Of a DNA stretch of 64,000 bases, positions 17,301 through 25,745 are shown one piece after another. The notes beneath the pieces are model-generated. The model was not told the origin of the DNA and did no database searches. It saw only the letters and a list, made by a program, of their open reading frames with translations. Both the position numbers and the translations under genes were made by a program. The DNA is from a virus, in the IMG/VR virus record IMGVR_UViG_3300036791_000797, positions 1-64,000 of that record. The stretch is one strand, 5' to 3'. The first letter of the stretch is position 1; each line of letters starts with the position of its first letter.

Positions 17301-18147
17301 GCCGCCCGACATCAATGAGTCCGGGAAGGGGTTCACCGCCTATGACACCTCGGTGCGCTACGCCCTGGACGGCATCAAGGGCGTGGGGGACGCGGTGGTC
17401 GAGGCCCTGGTCTCCGGCCAGCCCTATGCCAGCTTCGAGGACTTCCTGGAGCGCAAGGGAAAGGCTTGCAACGACGGTCACGTCCGGCTGCTAGCGGAGG
17501 TGGGGGTCTTCGACAGCGTCTACCCCCATCGCCATGAGCTAGAAGTTCATCTGAACTATCAGGCCACCCCGGAGTCCACCCAGTGCGTCCACCTGGACCG
17601 TACCAGCACGGTGCCCAATGGTTTGCCCTGCGGCTTCGATTGGTCCTCCGAGCCGGTGGAGTTCTCCAAGACCGGCAAGCCCAAGAAGGCCAAGCCGTTG
17701 CCCACCAAGTGCTTCAAGGGCTGCCGCCGCTACACCGCCCCGCCGCCCTGGACCCCCGAGGTGGATCCTTACACCCCCTCTGACATCCAGGACAAGGAGA
17801 TGGAACACCTGGGCGTCTGGCTGTCCTCGACCCCCTTCGACCGTATCCCGCCCAAGGACCTGGAGATGTGCCACACTGCAGACTCCGTAGTGCGCGGTCC
17901 CCTCGGGCCATACCTTGTCGCCGCTATCATCGAGAAGGTAAACCGCCGTCGGGATCGTTATGACAACGAGTATGCCTGGGTCAAGCTCTTTGCCCAGACA
18001 GGCTCATTCGATACGGTGTGCTGGAGCAAGACATTCGATGAACTGAAGAACATGCTCCGGGAGGACATCCTGGTGATCGCCTACGTGAACAAGAAGATAA
18101 GTCGAGAGCGTGAAACCTATGAACTCACAGCCGTGATGCCTGTGTAG
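14344..18147 (+). CDS. dnaE: DNA polymerase III alpha subunit (DnaE type, with PHP domain)
   Basis: 1267 residues, a full-size C-family polymerase. The start at ATG 14344 is preferred over 14239 because of the ATGA overlap. An N-terminal extension of about 125 residues precedes the PHP domain (VNVHTHTEFSALDGL, His129/His131, then AVTDHG). The palm contains PSRGSGGACLVAYL and the catalytic PDFDLDW with Asp574 and Asp576. Later blocks such as YGCIVYQEDI and YSFNRAHAYAYA are typical DnaE. It is the phage replicative polymerase, working with the helicase, loader and primase upstream. Confidence 0.93.
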   Translation: MRLFTLEANLPGNDRAIINFEGETQAAPCVMRDSDDFLHLIVVTPYVYNNTWEQAYPLGISVITHYDGRSWNHLMADAFVEQRQVEPGRYFIGIGARSLDHPTPFRQLVFEHEKLDQMERAKGGFVNVHTHTEFSALDGLSKVEEIVKLAKDMDQPALAVTDHGICAAHPHLQIKAREAGIKPVFGLEAYFVNDRLWRPNVEIPTVTGKEAKIDQEMQAKLEEAKAERARQQDIGKNGYYHLILWAMTTEGLHNLWAMSTAAHREGFYYRARMDWEVLERLNTGIMASTACLRGPLSVPLLADDEELAVRNLARLQNVFGDRLYIELHANQIPEQVKVNHGLITLAQRFSIPLVAAVDSHYPCREDRPTHQTWLALQTKDDIQDENDLFARSQEYHLMDRAEVCNALEAHYPRGLVSAALDQTVALAERCDAEVVSSSRPPIFSKPTPAMRYLTEEEVTQTLLQADVTRLMDICLANWDRKVIGKTNPESVYRERFEKEMLMYIDKKFCGYFDIVSDYTRWSKEQGWIMGPSRGSGGACLVAYLADIIEIDPIEADLPLARFMTPGRVDPPDFDLDWPTTVRTPLQTYVAERWGEGHVVRVGTHTRLKNKGVFRSLAMIYKSDPDRQVDFRDLEAIIEIIRAEEADSAGLGKPWDVVYLANEDVFAPYVVKYPWLFDLADKLVGRLKSYGRHAAGMVISTENTLTDWLPMRMGEDGHMISDFDMEALEKLHLLKFDLLTLRTLDTLQECIDLIHKRRPDARVDIYSWAKEMYQDPLVWEGIRDGYTMGLFQVETPAVTGLIRRIQPNNLDELADVITLVRPGPTNSGLTNTYIRRKFDQEPISVPDPRLVDVLSKTYGCIVYQEDIINVCRILAGYDEEEADAVRKVLGKKKIEQVTTMGQKFIPACVERGMDKEAAESLWHQMAEFSKYSFNRAHAYAYAVLCYWTAWFKFHYTPEFLTSVLSTADKVRIPDFVNEARRMHFKVLPPDINESGKGFTAYDTSVRYALDGIKGVGDAVVEALVSGQPYASFEDFLERKGKACNDGHVRLLAEVGVFDSVYPHRHELEVHLNYQATPESTQCVHLDRTSTVPNGLPCGFDWSSEPVEFSKTGKPKKAKPLPTKCFKGCRRYTAPPPWTPEVDPYTPSDIQDKEMEHLGVWLSSTPFDRIPPKDLEMCHTADSVVRGPLGPYLVAAIIEKVNRRRDRYDNEYAWVKLFAQTGSFDTVCWSKTFDELKNMLREDILVIAYVNKKISRERETYELTAVMPV

Positions 18148-18160
18148 GGAAAGGAAGTAT

Positions 18161-19330
18161 ATGGCTGGAAAAGCTGCACTCAAGGGCATCGAGGCTTTCA
18201 AGCAACGCTTCGATGCCAGCTATGGGGAAGGAGCCTTACGCACCGGCACCGAATCCCTGGGCACCTACCAGGTCATCCCCACCGGCTCCCTGGGGCTCGA
18301 CTATGCCCTGGGCACCGGGGGCCTGGTGGAGGGCCGCCTCTCCGAGTGGTATGGCTGGGACGACGTGGGCAAGACCACCCTGGCCCTCATCACCGCGGCC
18401 CAGGCCCAGCGCAAGTACCCCGACCGCTACGTGGCCTACGTGGACATGGAGAACAAGCTGGACCTGGACTGGGCCACCGCCCACGGGGTGGACCTGGACC
18501 GGTTCTGGCCCTACTGGCCCAAGACGGCCGAGGACGTGGCCGACGCCGTCACCGACTTCCTGCGGGAGAACTTCGTGTCCATGTTGGTGGTCGATTCCAT
18601 CGGGGCCATGATCAGCCGGGTGGAGATGGAGAAGCAGGCCGACGAGGCCACCGTGGCGGTGGTGGCCCGCATCGTCACCCGCATGGTCAAGGCCGCCACC
18701 TCCCAGGCCCGCACCCACAAGCCGGTGGTGGTGCTGATCAACCAGCTTCGCTCCGAGATCCGCACCGCCGGGCGAGGCGGCAACGGCACCACCCGGCCAG
18801 GCGGGAACGCCCTGCGCTTCCAGACCACCACCCGGCTGAGGCTGGCCTATACGGCCGAGCCTGCTATGACGGTCAAGATGGGGGCCGACGACATCGAGGT
18901 GGCGCGCGAGATCGGCGTCCAGGTGGAGCGCAACAAGTGCGGACTCAAGGGCCGGGTGGCTAAGGTCAAGCTGGTCTCGGTACCCTCCGAGGCCCACGGC
19001 GAGATGGGCATCGATGTCTATGACGAGACGGCTCGCCTGGGCGACATCCTCGGCCTCATCCCCAAGGCCGGAAGCTGGTACACGCTGCCTGGCCATGAGA
19101 AGCCCCTGCAGGGCGTCAGGACGGTCGCAAACTGGCTTAGAGCCCACCAGGAGGAGGCTGACGCCCTGCGGGCTCAGATCCTGGCTACACGGGCCGCCGA
19201 GATCACCGACGACCTGGGTAGCCCGCTGGCCGGTGAGGGGGAACTGGAGGCCGTGGAGGGCGCTCCAGTCTTCCTGCCCGATGAGATCGATGGGGACAAG
19301 ATCCTCCGTTCGAAGTTCCATAGGGGGTAA
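18161..19330 (+). CDS. recA: RecA-family recombinase
   Basis: 389 residues; GGAAAGGAAG precedes the ATG. Features of RecA are clear: LGTYQVIPTGSLGLDYALG, Walker A GWDDVGKT at 65-72 (an unusual replacement of GPESSGKT), MLVVDSIGAMI for Walker B, and VVVLINQLRSEI for the L2-adjacent strand. The C-terminal part ends acidic. It would promote strand exchange and recombination-dependent replication and stands next to three nuclease genes. Confidence 0.9.
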   Translation: MAGKAALKGIEAFKQRFDASYGEGALRTGTESLGTYQVIPTGSLGLDYALGTGGLVEGRLSEWYGWDDVGKTTLALITAAQAQRKYPDRYVAYVDMENKLDLDWATAHGVDLDRFWPYWPKTAEDVADAVTDFLRENFVSMLVVDSIGAMISRVEMEKQADEATVAVVARIVTRMVKAATSQARTHKPVVVLINQLRSEIRTAGRGGNGTTRPGGNALRFQTTTRLRLAYTAEPAMTVKMGADDIEVAREIGVQVERNKCGLKGRVAKVKLVSVPSEAHGEMGIDVYDETARLGDILGLIPKAGSWYTLPGHEKPLQGVRTVANWLRAHQEEADALRAQILATRAAEITDDLGSPLAGEGELEAVEGAPVFLPDEIDGDKILRSKFHRG

Positions 19331-19333
19331 GTC

Positions 19334-19846
19334 ATGACTGTTACACCCAGATTGGCCCAACAACTGAACGAAGAAGCCATAGCCGTAATCATGAGAAGTG
19401 GGCTTTCGCGGGTGCAGGCTGAGAGCCTCTTGTTCGATCTTCGTGTCACCAATCTTGATTTCTGTTGTGTCTGTCATTACAAGAGGAAGCGAAAGACCGG
19501 TGATCCACTTCCAGAAGGTCGTGGTGAACTGGAAGACCTGATGAGGATCATTGAGCTTCCCCAGCGAGATGGTGACTCAGGGGATCTCGATATCCGTTGG
19601 TCTCATGCTAGGACAATCTTATGGGCTTTGTACTGGGCTCCTGAGGGATTTACTGATTGGGCTCTCCACGAAGTCACTGAGATTTATTTGGACTCATGTA
19701 AGGGAATGAGAGCCAACCTGATGAAGCACGGTTGGATCGTCGCTACGGGACGTAAGCTCCCCTCCTCCCAGAACCGACCTATGGAGGTCTGGGTACTCTC
19801 ATCAGAAGCGCGCCGAGACATGGAGGAGTATCTCGGTGGCATTTAA
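19334..19846 (+). CDS. Hypothetical, possible winged-helix protein
   Basis: 170 residues. Contains CCVCHYKRKRK near residue 44 and a C-terminal segment FTDWALHEVTEIYLDS to VWVLSSEARRDMEEYL, which resembles a winged-helix DNA-binding fold. Codon use is clearly more AT-rich at third positions than in recA before it, suggesting a different origin. The stop overlaps the next ATG. Confidence 0.55.
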   Translation: MTVTPRLAQQLNEEAIAVIMRSGLSRVQAESLLFDLRVTNLDFCCVCHYKRKRKTGDPLPEGRGELEDLMRIIELPQRDGDSGDLDIRWSHARTILWALYWAPEGFTDWALHEVTEIYLDSCKGMRANLMKHGWIVATGRKLPSSQNRPMEVWVLSSEARRDMEEYLGGI

Positions 19847-20334
19847 TGAGATTCGCGAGATGGTATGAGCGCTGGGTGATGGGCAAGGACCTCAACCATC
19901 GCATGGCCGAACTGCATGAGGCCTGGTTCGCCAAGCTGTTCGCCGGGATCATCCACCCCGGCTCCGGCAATCACCTGGCCAACCAGGCTGACGGGCGGCG
20001 CAGCTACTACCGCTTCGGCATGGGCTGGGTATGGGACTGCAAGTCCACCCTGGCCCGGTCCATCAGCGTCACCATGGAGACCTGGGACAAGCTGACCGAG
20101 CAGGTGGGCCTGGACCATCCTCTGTTGCCGCTGAGGTTCTACCTGAATAACCGTCTCACCGAGTATGTAGACCTGGTGGTCATGAAGCCCGAAGACCTCA
20201 TTGAGGTGCTGGAGCTACTCGAAGAAGCCGAGCGCAGGCTCGACAACGTGCGTGAGAAGATGATCAACTGCCTGCCGAAATACCAAGATCATCCGATGGT
20301 GCAAGCCGCCTTGCAAGCGGCGGATGGAGAGTGA
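19846..20334 (+). CDS. Possible Hjc-like PD-(D/E)XK nuclease
   Basis: 162 residues. The core IIHPGSGNHLANQADGRRS followed by WVWDCKSTLARSISVT fits the PD-(D/E)XK order: Gly-Ser-Gly/Asn loop, an Asp, then D-C-K on the next strand, as in archaeal-type Holliday junction resolvases and related phage proteins. The C terminus is a charged helix. It neighbours a second PD-(D/E)XK protein and a RuvC-like protein. The call is motif-based. Confidence 0.5.
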   Translation: MRFARWYERWVMGKDLNHRMAELHEAWFAKLFAGIIHPGSGNHLANQADGRRSYYRFGMGWVWDCKSTLARSISVTMETWDKLTEQVGLDHPLLPLRFYLNNRLTEYVDLVVMKPEDLIEVLELLEEAERRLDNVREKMINCLPKYQDHPMVQAALQAADGE

Positions 20335-21161
20335 TGTCGAAGTTCGGCACCATCCTCAAGGGAGTGCTGGAGAAAGAGATCATCATCCCCCGGCTGAACA
20401 CCTACCTCTACGACCCCAAGTTCCCCGGCTTCGAGGTGCCCATGGCGGGCTTCGAGAAGCGTTTGCCCGACGGGTGGTTCCATCCCAGCACCCATCCTCT
20501 CTGGCCCGAGCGCCTGCTGTACTGGTACGCCCGCGACCCCAGGTCCATGGTCACCGAGCCCATGGACCCCATCGGTACCCAGGCCGTCACCCAGGGCAAC
20601 TTCTGGCATGCCTTCTTCCAGACCATCGGGGTGGCCGACGGCTGGCTCAAGATCATGACCCCCAAGGCCAGGACGCCCCATGACATGGCCGAGTACTGGG
20701 TGGAGGACGCCTCACTCGGGACGGGTGGCTCCCTGGACGGGGTGCTGGAGCCTGACAACCTGCCCATCGAGGTGGAGGAGGGTTTCGAGATCAAGACCAT
20801 GGTCAACGCCAAGCTGCGGAAGTGCCCCAAGGCTCCGCCCATGTCCAATGAGAAGGTCGAATGGTATCGAGATAGCTGCCCGGAGTACTATGCCCAGGTC
20901 ATGGAGTATCTCAGGATGTCGGGTTACCAGCGTCATAGGATCCTGATCACCTCGGTGGAATACCCGTATCCGAAGGCGGAGTTATGCATTCCCTTCGACC
21001 GTGGTTACTCGTCTGCCATAGTCGAGAAGTACCGGCGGGTACGCCAGGCCGTAGCCGAGGATCATCTCCCTGATCCCTGCTGTGGCTACTTCGACACCAA
21101 GGTCCAGCAGATGTGCCCGGCTCGCACCGTCTGCCCCATCGCCCTGCGGATTGCCCGATGA
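20334..21161 (+). CDS. Cas4/RecB-like PD-(D/E)XK nuclease, possible Fe-S
   Basis: 275 residues from ATG 20334 (one-base overlap with the previous stop). GGSLDGVL followed by EEGFEIKTM supplies the D...EXK active site, and YYAQVMEYLRMSG is the QxxxY motif of RecB-type nucleases. Four Cys in the last 35 residues (CC, CPARTVCP) are placed where Cas4-like proteins hold an iron-sulfur cluster; that cluster is inference. Probably an exonuclease in recombination or end processing. Confidence 0.75.
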   Translation: MSKFGTILKGVLEKEIIIPRLNTYLYDPKFPGFEVPMAGFEKRLPDGWFHPSTHPLWPERLLYWYARDPRSMVTEPMDPIGTQAVTQGNFWHAFFQTIGVADGWLKIMTPKARTPHDMAEYWVEDASLGTGGSLDGVLEPDNLPIEVEEGFEIKTMVNAKLRKCPKAPPMSNEKVEWYRDSCPEYYAQVMEYLRMSGYQRHRILITSVEYPYPKAELCIPFDRGYSSAIVEKYRRVRQAVAEDHLPDPCCGYFDTKVQQMCPARTVCPIALRIAR

Positions 21162-21487
21162 GATGGCGAGTCACGCTACGCGGTGAGGACGTGGAGCTAC
21201 GCGGCTACGTCGATTGCTCGTTGCCAGAACTGGAACTGATGTCCGAGCAGGTGAAGCCGCTGGGTCTGTTGATCGCCTCGCCTGCTGATGCCGATTACAA
21301 CCCGTTCGGTCCAGATCCGATGACCAGGCAGGAGATCCTAGAACGGATGGCTCTCCTGGTGGCCGGTCGTATGGCTTTGCATTGGCCGTTTCAATGCCCC
21401 ATGTGCCCAGACCGGGCGCACATGGCTCTCGACATCGCGGAGTCGATTATGGCTGATCCAGTTCTGGCCCCGGTTTCGCATGACTGA
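21158..21487 (+). CDS. Hypothetical protein
   Basis: 109 residues from ATG 21158, coupled to the upstream stop (ATGA). Beta-rich start (MRWRVTLRGEDVELRGYVD), then a helix and CPMCPDRAH, a possible half zinc site. It overlaps the RuvC-like gene by 8 bases. Not recognised. Confidence 0.6.
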   Translation: MRWRVTLRGEDVELRGYVDCSLPELELMSEQVKPLGLLIASPADADYNPFGPDPMTRQEILERMALLVAGRMALHWPFQCPMCPDRAHMALDIAESIMADPVLAPVSHD

Positions 21488-22097
21488 CCTGTCCAAGTTC
21501 CGTATTGGGGAGCCTGATGGCTCACCGATGGTCCCGCTCAAGTTCCTGGATATCCGCTACTGGGGCAAGATCATCGCCTTCGACCAGAGCCTGTCCAAGA
21601 CCGGCTACGTGGTGCTTTCCAACCGGGGTAACACCTTCTCCACGCCGGAGTTCTGCTTTGAGACTACCGGTATGCTAACGGCCAAGGATGATCTTAAGGG
21701 CCATGAGAAGGCCCTTGATAGGGGCATGGACCTGTTCTGGGAGATCCAGGATGTCTGCCGGGCGCACCGGCCTGACAGCGTCATCTTCGAGACCCCACCG
21801 GTCGGGGGCAAGATGTCCCGGCCCGAGTCCTCCTTGCTGGCGGCCCTGACCATCCGCCTGGCCGCCATCATCGAGAATCCCTTCGTCAAGCTGATCATGA
21901 TGAGCCGCCAGAAGGCCGCCAAGCGCTGGACCGGCAATGCCAACGCCGACAAGAAGGTGGTACGAGCCGCCTTGGAAGCACTGATGGAGGCCCATAAGAT
22001 CGAGCGGCCCACCGGCTACTGGAACGAGCATGTCTGTGACGCGCTCAGCCTGGGCCTGTTGTTCATGGAAGGAAGCAACGATGGCGAATCAGGGTAA
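21480..22097 (+). CDS. RuvC-like Holliday junction resolvase
   Basis: 205 residues with the RNase H-fold acidic residues in order: IIAFDQSLSKTG (Asp35), VIFETPP (Glu104), and NEHVCDALSLG (His184, Asp187). This is the pattern of phage RuvC-like resolvases that clear branched DNA before packaging. It completes a recombination cluster with recA and two PD-(D/E)XK proteins. Confidence 0.8.
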   Translation: MTDLSKFRIGEPDGSPMVPLKFLDIRYWGKIIAFDQSLSKTGYVVLSNRGNTFSTPEFCFETTGMLTAKDDLKGHEKALDRGMDLFWEIQDVCRAHRPDSVIFETPPVGGKMSRPESSLLAALTIRLAAIIENPFVKLIMMSRQKAAKRWTGNANADKKVVRAALEALMEAHKIERPTGYWNEHVCDALSLGLLFMEGSNDGESG

Positions 22098-22761
22098 GCC
22101 TCGTCAGAGCGGGCTCACCGCCGCCCAGGAGACCGCCATCGAGGCGGGCAAGGACGCTGACACCCCGCTGGACTCCGACATCGAACACACCCGCAAGTTC
22201 CGCACGCCGGGCTTCGCCCGCATGCGAACCGACTGGCGGCCCGAGGATGCCATCATCCTGACCAAGGCCAAGCTGGCCGCCGAGGATCGCCTGGTGTTGG
22301 AGTTCGCGGACGCCTATCGGGTCCTGGCCCACATCTACGACATCGTCCGCACCCCGCTCACGGTGGATGACCAGGTCCAGAAGGACCGCCACGGCTGGAC
22401 CATGTGGGCCAAGGACGAGTACGGCAGCTTCATCGAGGACTGGTCCCTGCTCACCACCGACAAGCGCGACACCATCCTGTTCACCCTGGCCACCCGGCTC
22501 TATGACTGGGAGCAGAAGGCCGCCGACGCCTGGGGTGAGGCCATGTTCGCCAAGGGCCAGTGGGAGGAGCGCTTCAGCATTGGCTTCGACGCCCCCATGT
22601 CCGGTACCGTGCAGGATCGGGAGGCCACCGGGCGCATCTGGAGCGCCGACGAGCGTTACTTCGCCATCCAGATGACCTTCTACTCCCGGAAGGCTGATGC
22701 CCTGGTACGGACCATGACTCGTCTGGCCGATCGCCTGAAGGACAGCCTGTTGCATCGCTAG
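22081..22761 (+). CDS. Hypothetical protein
   Basis: 226 residues from ATG 22081, with GAAGGAAG just upstream, inside the end of the ruvC-like gene. Charged N terminus, then mostly helix with many Trp and Asp (TMWAKDEYGSFIEDWSLL). No Cys and no membrane segment. It closes the replication/recombination operon; a 147-base gap follows in which I see only weak inverted repeats. Confidence 0.6.
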   Translation: MANQGKPRQSGLTAAQETAIEAGKDADTPLDSDIEHTRKFRTPGFARMRTDWRPEDAIILTKAKLAAEDRLVLEFADAYRVLAHIYDIVRTPLTVDDQVQKDRHGWTMWAKDEYGSFIEDWSLLTTDKRDTILFTLATRLYDWEQKAADAWGEAMFAKGQWEERFSIGFDAPMSGTVQDREATGRIWSADERYFAIQMTFYSRKADALVRTMTRLADRLKDSLLHR

Positions 22762-22908
22762 GCCTCATGGTCATCTCGACAGTGTGATTTCTTGCGCGGG
22801 TCGTTTGAATCTGCAAGGTTAGAGGCGACGGTGTTTTGGGACGCCGTGTCTCCGACTACAGGGGACCCCGATCGGATGGGCCAGAGAAGGGCAGTTCAGT
22901 GATCTGAG

Positions 22909-23289
22909 TTGGGTTCCCATGATGGTGAGGAACTGGATGGCTGGTCTGTCTCGACCCTGCGAGAGCTATTCCGCAACTTGCAAGCCTTCCGATCCTTTGT
23001 CGAGTCCGGTGGGGCAGAAGATCTCATCTGGCATGGCCATGAGTTCAACTACTGGGATCTCGAACGAATCTACAGATACTCACAGATAGCCCTGCCCAGA
23101 CGACAATATCAGGCCATCTTTCTCTGTCTCTATGAGAATGTCCTGGAGAAGGATGCTGCTGAGATGATGGGCGTATCGCCCACTAACCCTGTTGCCATGT
23201 ATGCGACTAAGGGACTTGAGAAGCTCCTGGATCACCTCCGTACCGGGAGGATTCCAAACGTCCGTATCGACTTTTATAATGCTGGATAA
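22909..23289 (+). CDS. Sigma-region-4-like HTH protein
   Basis: 126 residues if TTG 22909 is the start; no ATG is available upstream of the conserved part. Residues 60-108 (LPRRQYQAIFLCLYENVLEKD then AAEMMGVSPTNPVAMYATKGLEKLL) resemble sigma-70 region 4 or a related helix-turn-helix. It lies immediately before the terminase genes and might regulate late transcription or act in packaging as a DNA binder; both are inference. Codon third positions are less GC-rich than average here. Confidence 0.5.
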   Translation: MGSHDGEELDGWSVSTLRELFRNLQAFRSFVESGGAEDLIWHGHEFNYWDLERIYRYSQIALPRRQYQAIFLCLYENVLEKDAAEMMGVSPTNPVAMYATKGLEKLLDHLRTGRIPNVRIDFYNAG

Positions 23290-23301
23290 GAGGTATGAGT
23301 A

Positions 23302-23622
23302 ATGTCCATGCATCATGGCACCAACCGCATATTGGAAGACGAGGCCGATCGCATCATCAAAGAGTCGTTGAAGGGGGTGACCCGCTATAGCGACAAGGCG
23401 GACATCCTCACCCCCTGGAAGCAGAAGAGCCGGGCCAAGCGGGAGATCCTCACCTCCTCGGGGTTCCCTGAGTCCTCCCTGCGCCAGGGCATGTTCAACC
23501 GGCGGCACAACGCGGCGCGGCCGGACCTAAACTCCAGGGATGGCATCGCTCAGGCCCGAGGTCGGGGCCTGGAGCGGCTGCAGACCTTCGTGCAGGAGTA
23601 CGGGGCATCACTAGACGAATGA
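23302..23622 (+). CDS. Small basic hypothetical protein
   Basis: 106 residues; AAGAGG precedes the ATG by about 11 bases. Highly charged with many Arg and Lys (KQKSRAKREILTSSG, FNRRHNAARPD). The stop overlaps the next ATG (ATGA). Possible DNA-binding accessory protein of packaging. Confidence 0.6.
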   Translation: MSMHHGTNRILEDEADRIIKESLKGVTRYSDKADILTPWKQKSRAKREILTSSGFPESSLRQGMFNRRHNAARPDLNSRDGIAQARGRGLERLQTFVQEYGASLDE

Positions 23623-24353
23623 CCGGCCCTCCTCCTCCGCAGACCTCGGTGATCTACCGGATCGGCGGCACCAACTACCCCATGCGGGTGGTTCGCAACT
23701 GCGACACCTGCCGCTCGATCCACCGTGCCGAGATCGAGAACCTCATCATCATGGGCTACTCCTGGGGCACCATCGCGGACCACCTGCCCACCGACGCCGG
23801 GCTGTCCAAGGACCAGATCCGCCGCCACTTCGAGACCGGGCACATGCCCCTGCCGGAGTCTCTACGCCGGGCCGTCATCGAGCGCCGGGCCAAGATGCTG
23901 CGCTTGTCCACCGCCGACAACGCCGCTCCCCTGGTCGATCAGTGGGTGGTGGTGCAGTCCATCATGCAGCGGGGCTTCGAGCGCATCGCCACCGGCCTGG
24001 CCGAGCCGGACGTGAAGGACACCCTGGCCGCGGCCAAGGAGCTATCCGCCATCGAGGCCCGTGCCCAGGGGGAGCAGGCCCTGGACGAGGACGCGGTGAT
24101 GGCTATCATCGAGGGCGCTCGCTCCTACATGAGCCAGGAAGACTGGATCAAGTTCATGTGGGATTTGCGCGAGAACCCAGCCATGGGCATGTATGGGACC
24201 GTAGAAGAGGTCCAGGAGAGCCGGGTCCCATTGGAGCGATCCGGTCACACTGGCTTGCCGCCGGTCGATGCCAAGGCTGATTACAATCAGACGCACATGG
24301 GCTCATCAACCGATGAGATCCCCCCGATATCTGACCATGCCGAGTCTCTGTAA
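23619..24353 (+). CDS. Putative terminase small subunit
   Basis: 244 residues. CDTCRSIHRAEIENLIIMGY leads into a helix-turn-helix-like segment (SWGTIADHL, LSKDQIRRHFETGH), followed by long helices suited to oligomerisation (residues 100-190) and a disordered C terminus. Position two genes before the large subunit fits the small subunit, which recognises the packaging site. There is no decisive motif. Confidence 0.5.
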   Translation: MTGPPPPQTSVIYRIGGTNYPMRVVRNCDTCRSIHRAEIENLIIMGYSWGTIADHLPTDAGLSKDQIRRHFETGHMPLPESLRRAVIERRAKMLRLSTADNAAPLVDQWVVVQSIMQRGFERIATGLAEPDVKDTLAAAKELSAIEARAQGEQALDEDAVMAIIEGARSYMSQEDWIKFMWDLRENPAMGMYGTVEEVQESRVPLERSGHTGLPPVDAKADYNQTHMGSSTDEIPPISDHAESL

Positions 24354-24376
24354 CACCTCACTGAGAGGAAAGTCCT

Positions 24377-25387
24377 ATGTTTGGTGTCCGTACATTGTCA
24401 GGGATAACCCTGGAGGAGATCGCTAGCCAGGTCGCTCCCCCCGATTCCAAACTCGTTTGCACCACCGATGACATCAGGGTCAACTTCGGGGGTGCGGAAC
24501 CTTCGGTGAGAATACGTGTAGGCCCGGAAGATCATCTGACCATTTCGGCCCTGGGGGCACGCAACGTCTTCTCCCAGTTCCTGAACATCCCCTATTCGTT
24601 CCTGGATCGTGTCAACGATTCCATGGCTGATTACATCGTCAATGGACTGCTGGGTGAGGTCCATAACGAAGTCCGGGTCCGCCATTCAGAGCATGGCATC
24701 CATGACATCCTGGAGGCCCGTCTGGATCCCATCGAGCCGCTCTCGGTGATCGAGATCGCAGAGCGCATCGTGGGTGAGGAGGCTCAGATCCTGGAGTGGT
24801 GGATCAACCTCACCGACTTCCGCCTGGACGTGGTCTCCCCGGAGACGGGCCTGACCGGCGGCGATCGCAAGCTGGGTGACATCTGCCATGGTGGCCTGCG
24901 TTACAGCCAGGATCTCCGCAAGCACATGATGCCCCAGGTGCAGAAGCTGGTCTATCGGCTGGTTTGCACCAACGGCATGGAGATCGCGGACGCGGCGGCC
25001 AAGATGGACGGCCGGGGAGCCTCGCACTCGGAGTTCCTGGACTCCTTCGAGATCATCTCCCGACGGCTCTACTCCGAGGTGGAGGCGGACATCCACCACT
25101 TCTACCAGCTACGCCAGGAGCCCCTCGGAGACGCCTCTCAGGCCGTCCTGCGGGTGGCCCAGGAGCAGAAGCTGCCCGAGCGGGTGGCCACCCACCTGGT
25201 CCGCCTGGTGCCGGACATGATCCCGGACGAGAACGCCTCTCAGTTCGACCTGGTCAACTTGTTCACCAATGCCGCCCTGGAACCCGGTGTACCGGCCGGG
25301 ACCCGCCGTCGGCTGGAGTCCATCGGTGGCCATATCGTCATCGAGCAGAGCGCCCGTTGCACCAAGTGCGCGGCCAAGGTGGGTTGA
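24377..25387 (+). CDS. DUF932-like phage protein
   Basis: 336 residues; GAGAGGAAAG gives a good ribosome site. The length and pattern (FSQFLNIPYSFLDRVNDSM, WWINLTDFRLDVVSPETG, LVYRLVCTNGMEIADAA) resemble the DUF932 family of phage and plasmid proteins, whose role is unknown. It ends with C-T-K-C. Lying between the terminase subunits, it may be an insertion of a regulatory gene. The assignment is moderate. Confidence 0.5.
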   Translation: MFGVRTLSGITLEEIASQVAPPDSKLVCTTDDIRVNFGGAEPSVRIRVGPEDHLTISALGARNVFSQFLNIPYSFLDRVNDSMADYIVNGLLGEVHNEVRVRHSEHGIHDILEARLDPIEPLSVIEIAERIVGEEAQILEWWINLTDFRLDVVSPETGLTGGDRKLGDICHGGLRYSQDLRKHMMPQVQKLVYRLVCTNGMEIADAAAKMDGRGASHSEFLDSFEIISRRLYSEVEADIHHFYQLRQEPLGDASQAVLRVAQEQKLPERVATHLVRLVPDMIPDENASQFDLVNLFTNAALEPGVPAGTRRRLESIGGHIVIEQSARCTKCAAKVG

Positions 25388-25388
25388 C

Positions 25389-25745
25389 GTGCCTAATGAA
25401 GTTCTGCCGCAGATCGACCTGTACGACTCGGAGATAATCCAGGTCGAGAAGGTCCTCGAAAAGCTCAATGCGAAGCAGGGCAGTTATGTCCCGGTGGAGG
25501 CATTCCGCAAGGAGGCCATCGAACGTTTTGAGGAAATAGGGCTGGTCGTCAATGTCCAGGTGTACTCCTGCATGGATGAAGGAGGGAAGCCACTGGACGA
25601 TGTCTATGCCTTCGATATCACCATCTCTGATCGCTGCGAACGGAAGCCCTTCGATTTCGATCGACAGCGTTTTGAGGTGATCAACGATGTCGCCGGTATC
25701 GAGCCCGACATGAAAGGTGTCACCTTTCCCGTACCGGATGCCTAA
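25389..25745 (+). CDS. Hypothetical protein before terminase
   Basis: 118 residues from GTG 25389, two bases after the previous stop. Mixed alpha/beta with no recognisable motif (EAFRKEAIERFEEIGLVVNVQVY). The stop overlaps the terminase ATG (TAATG). Confidence 0.6.
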   Translation: MPNEVLPQIDLYDSEIIQVEKVLEKLNAKQGSYVPVEAFRKEAIERFEEIGLVVNVQVYSCMDEGGKPLDDVYAFDITISDRCERKPFDFDRQRFEVINDVAGIEPDMKGVTFPVPDA

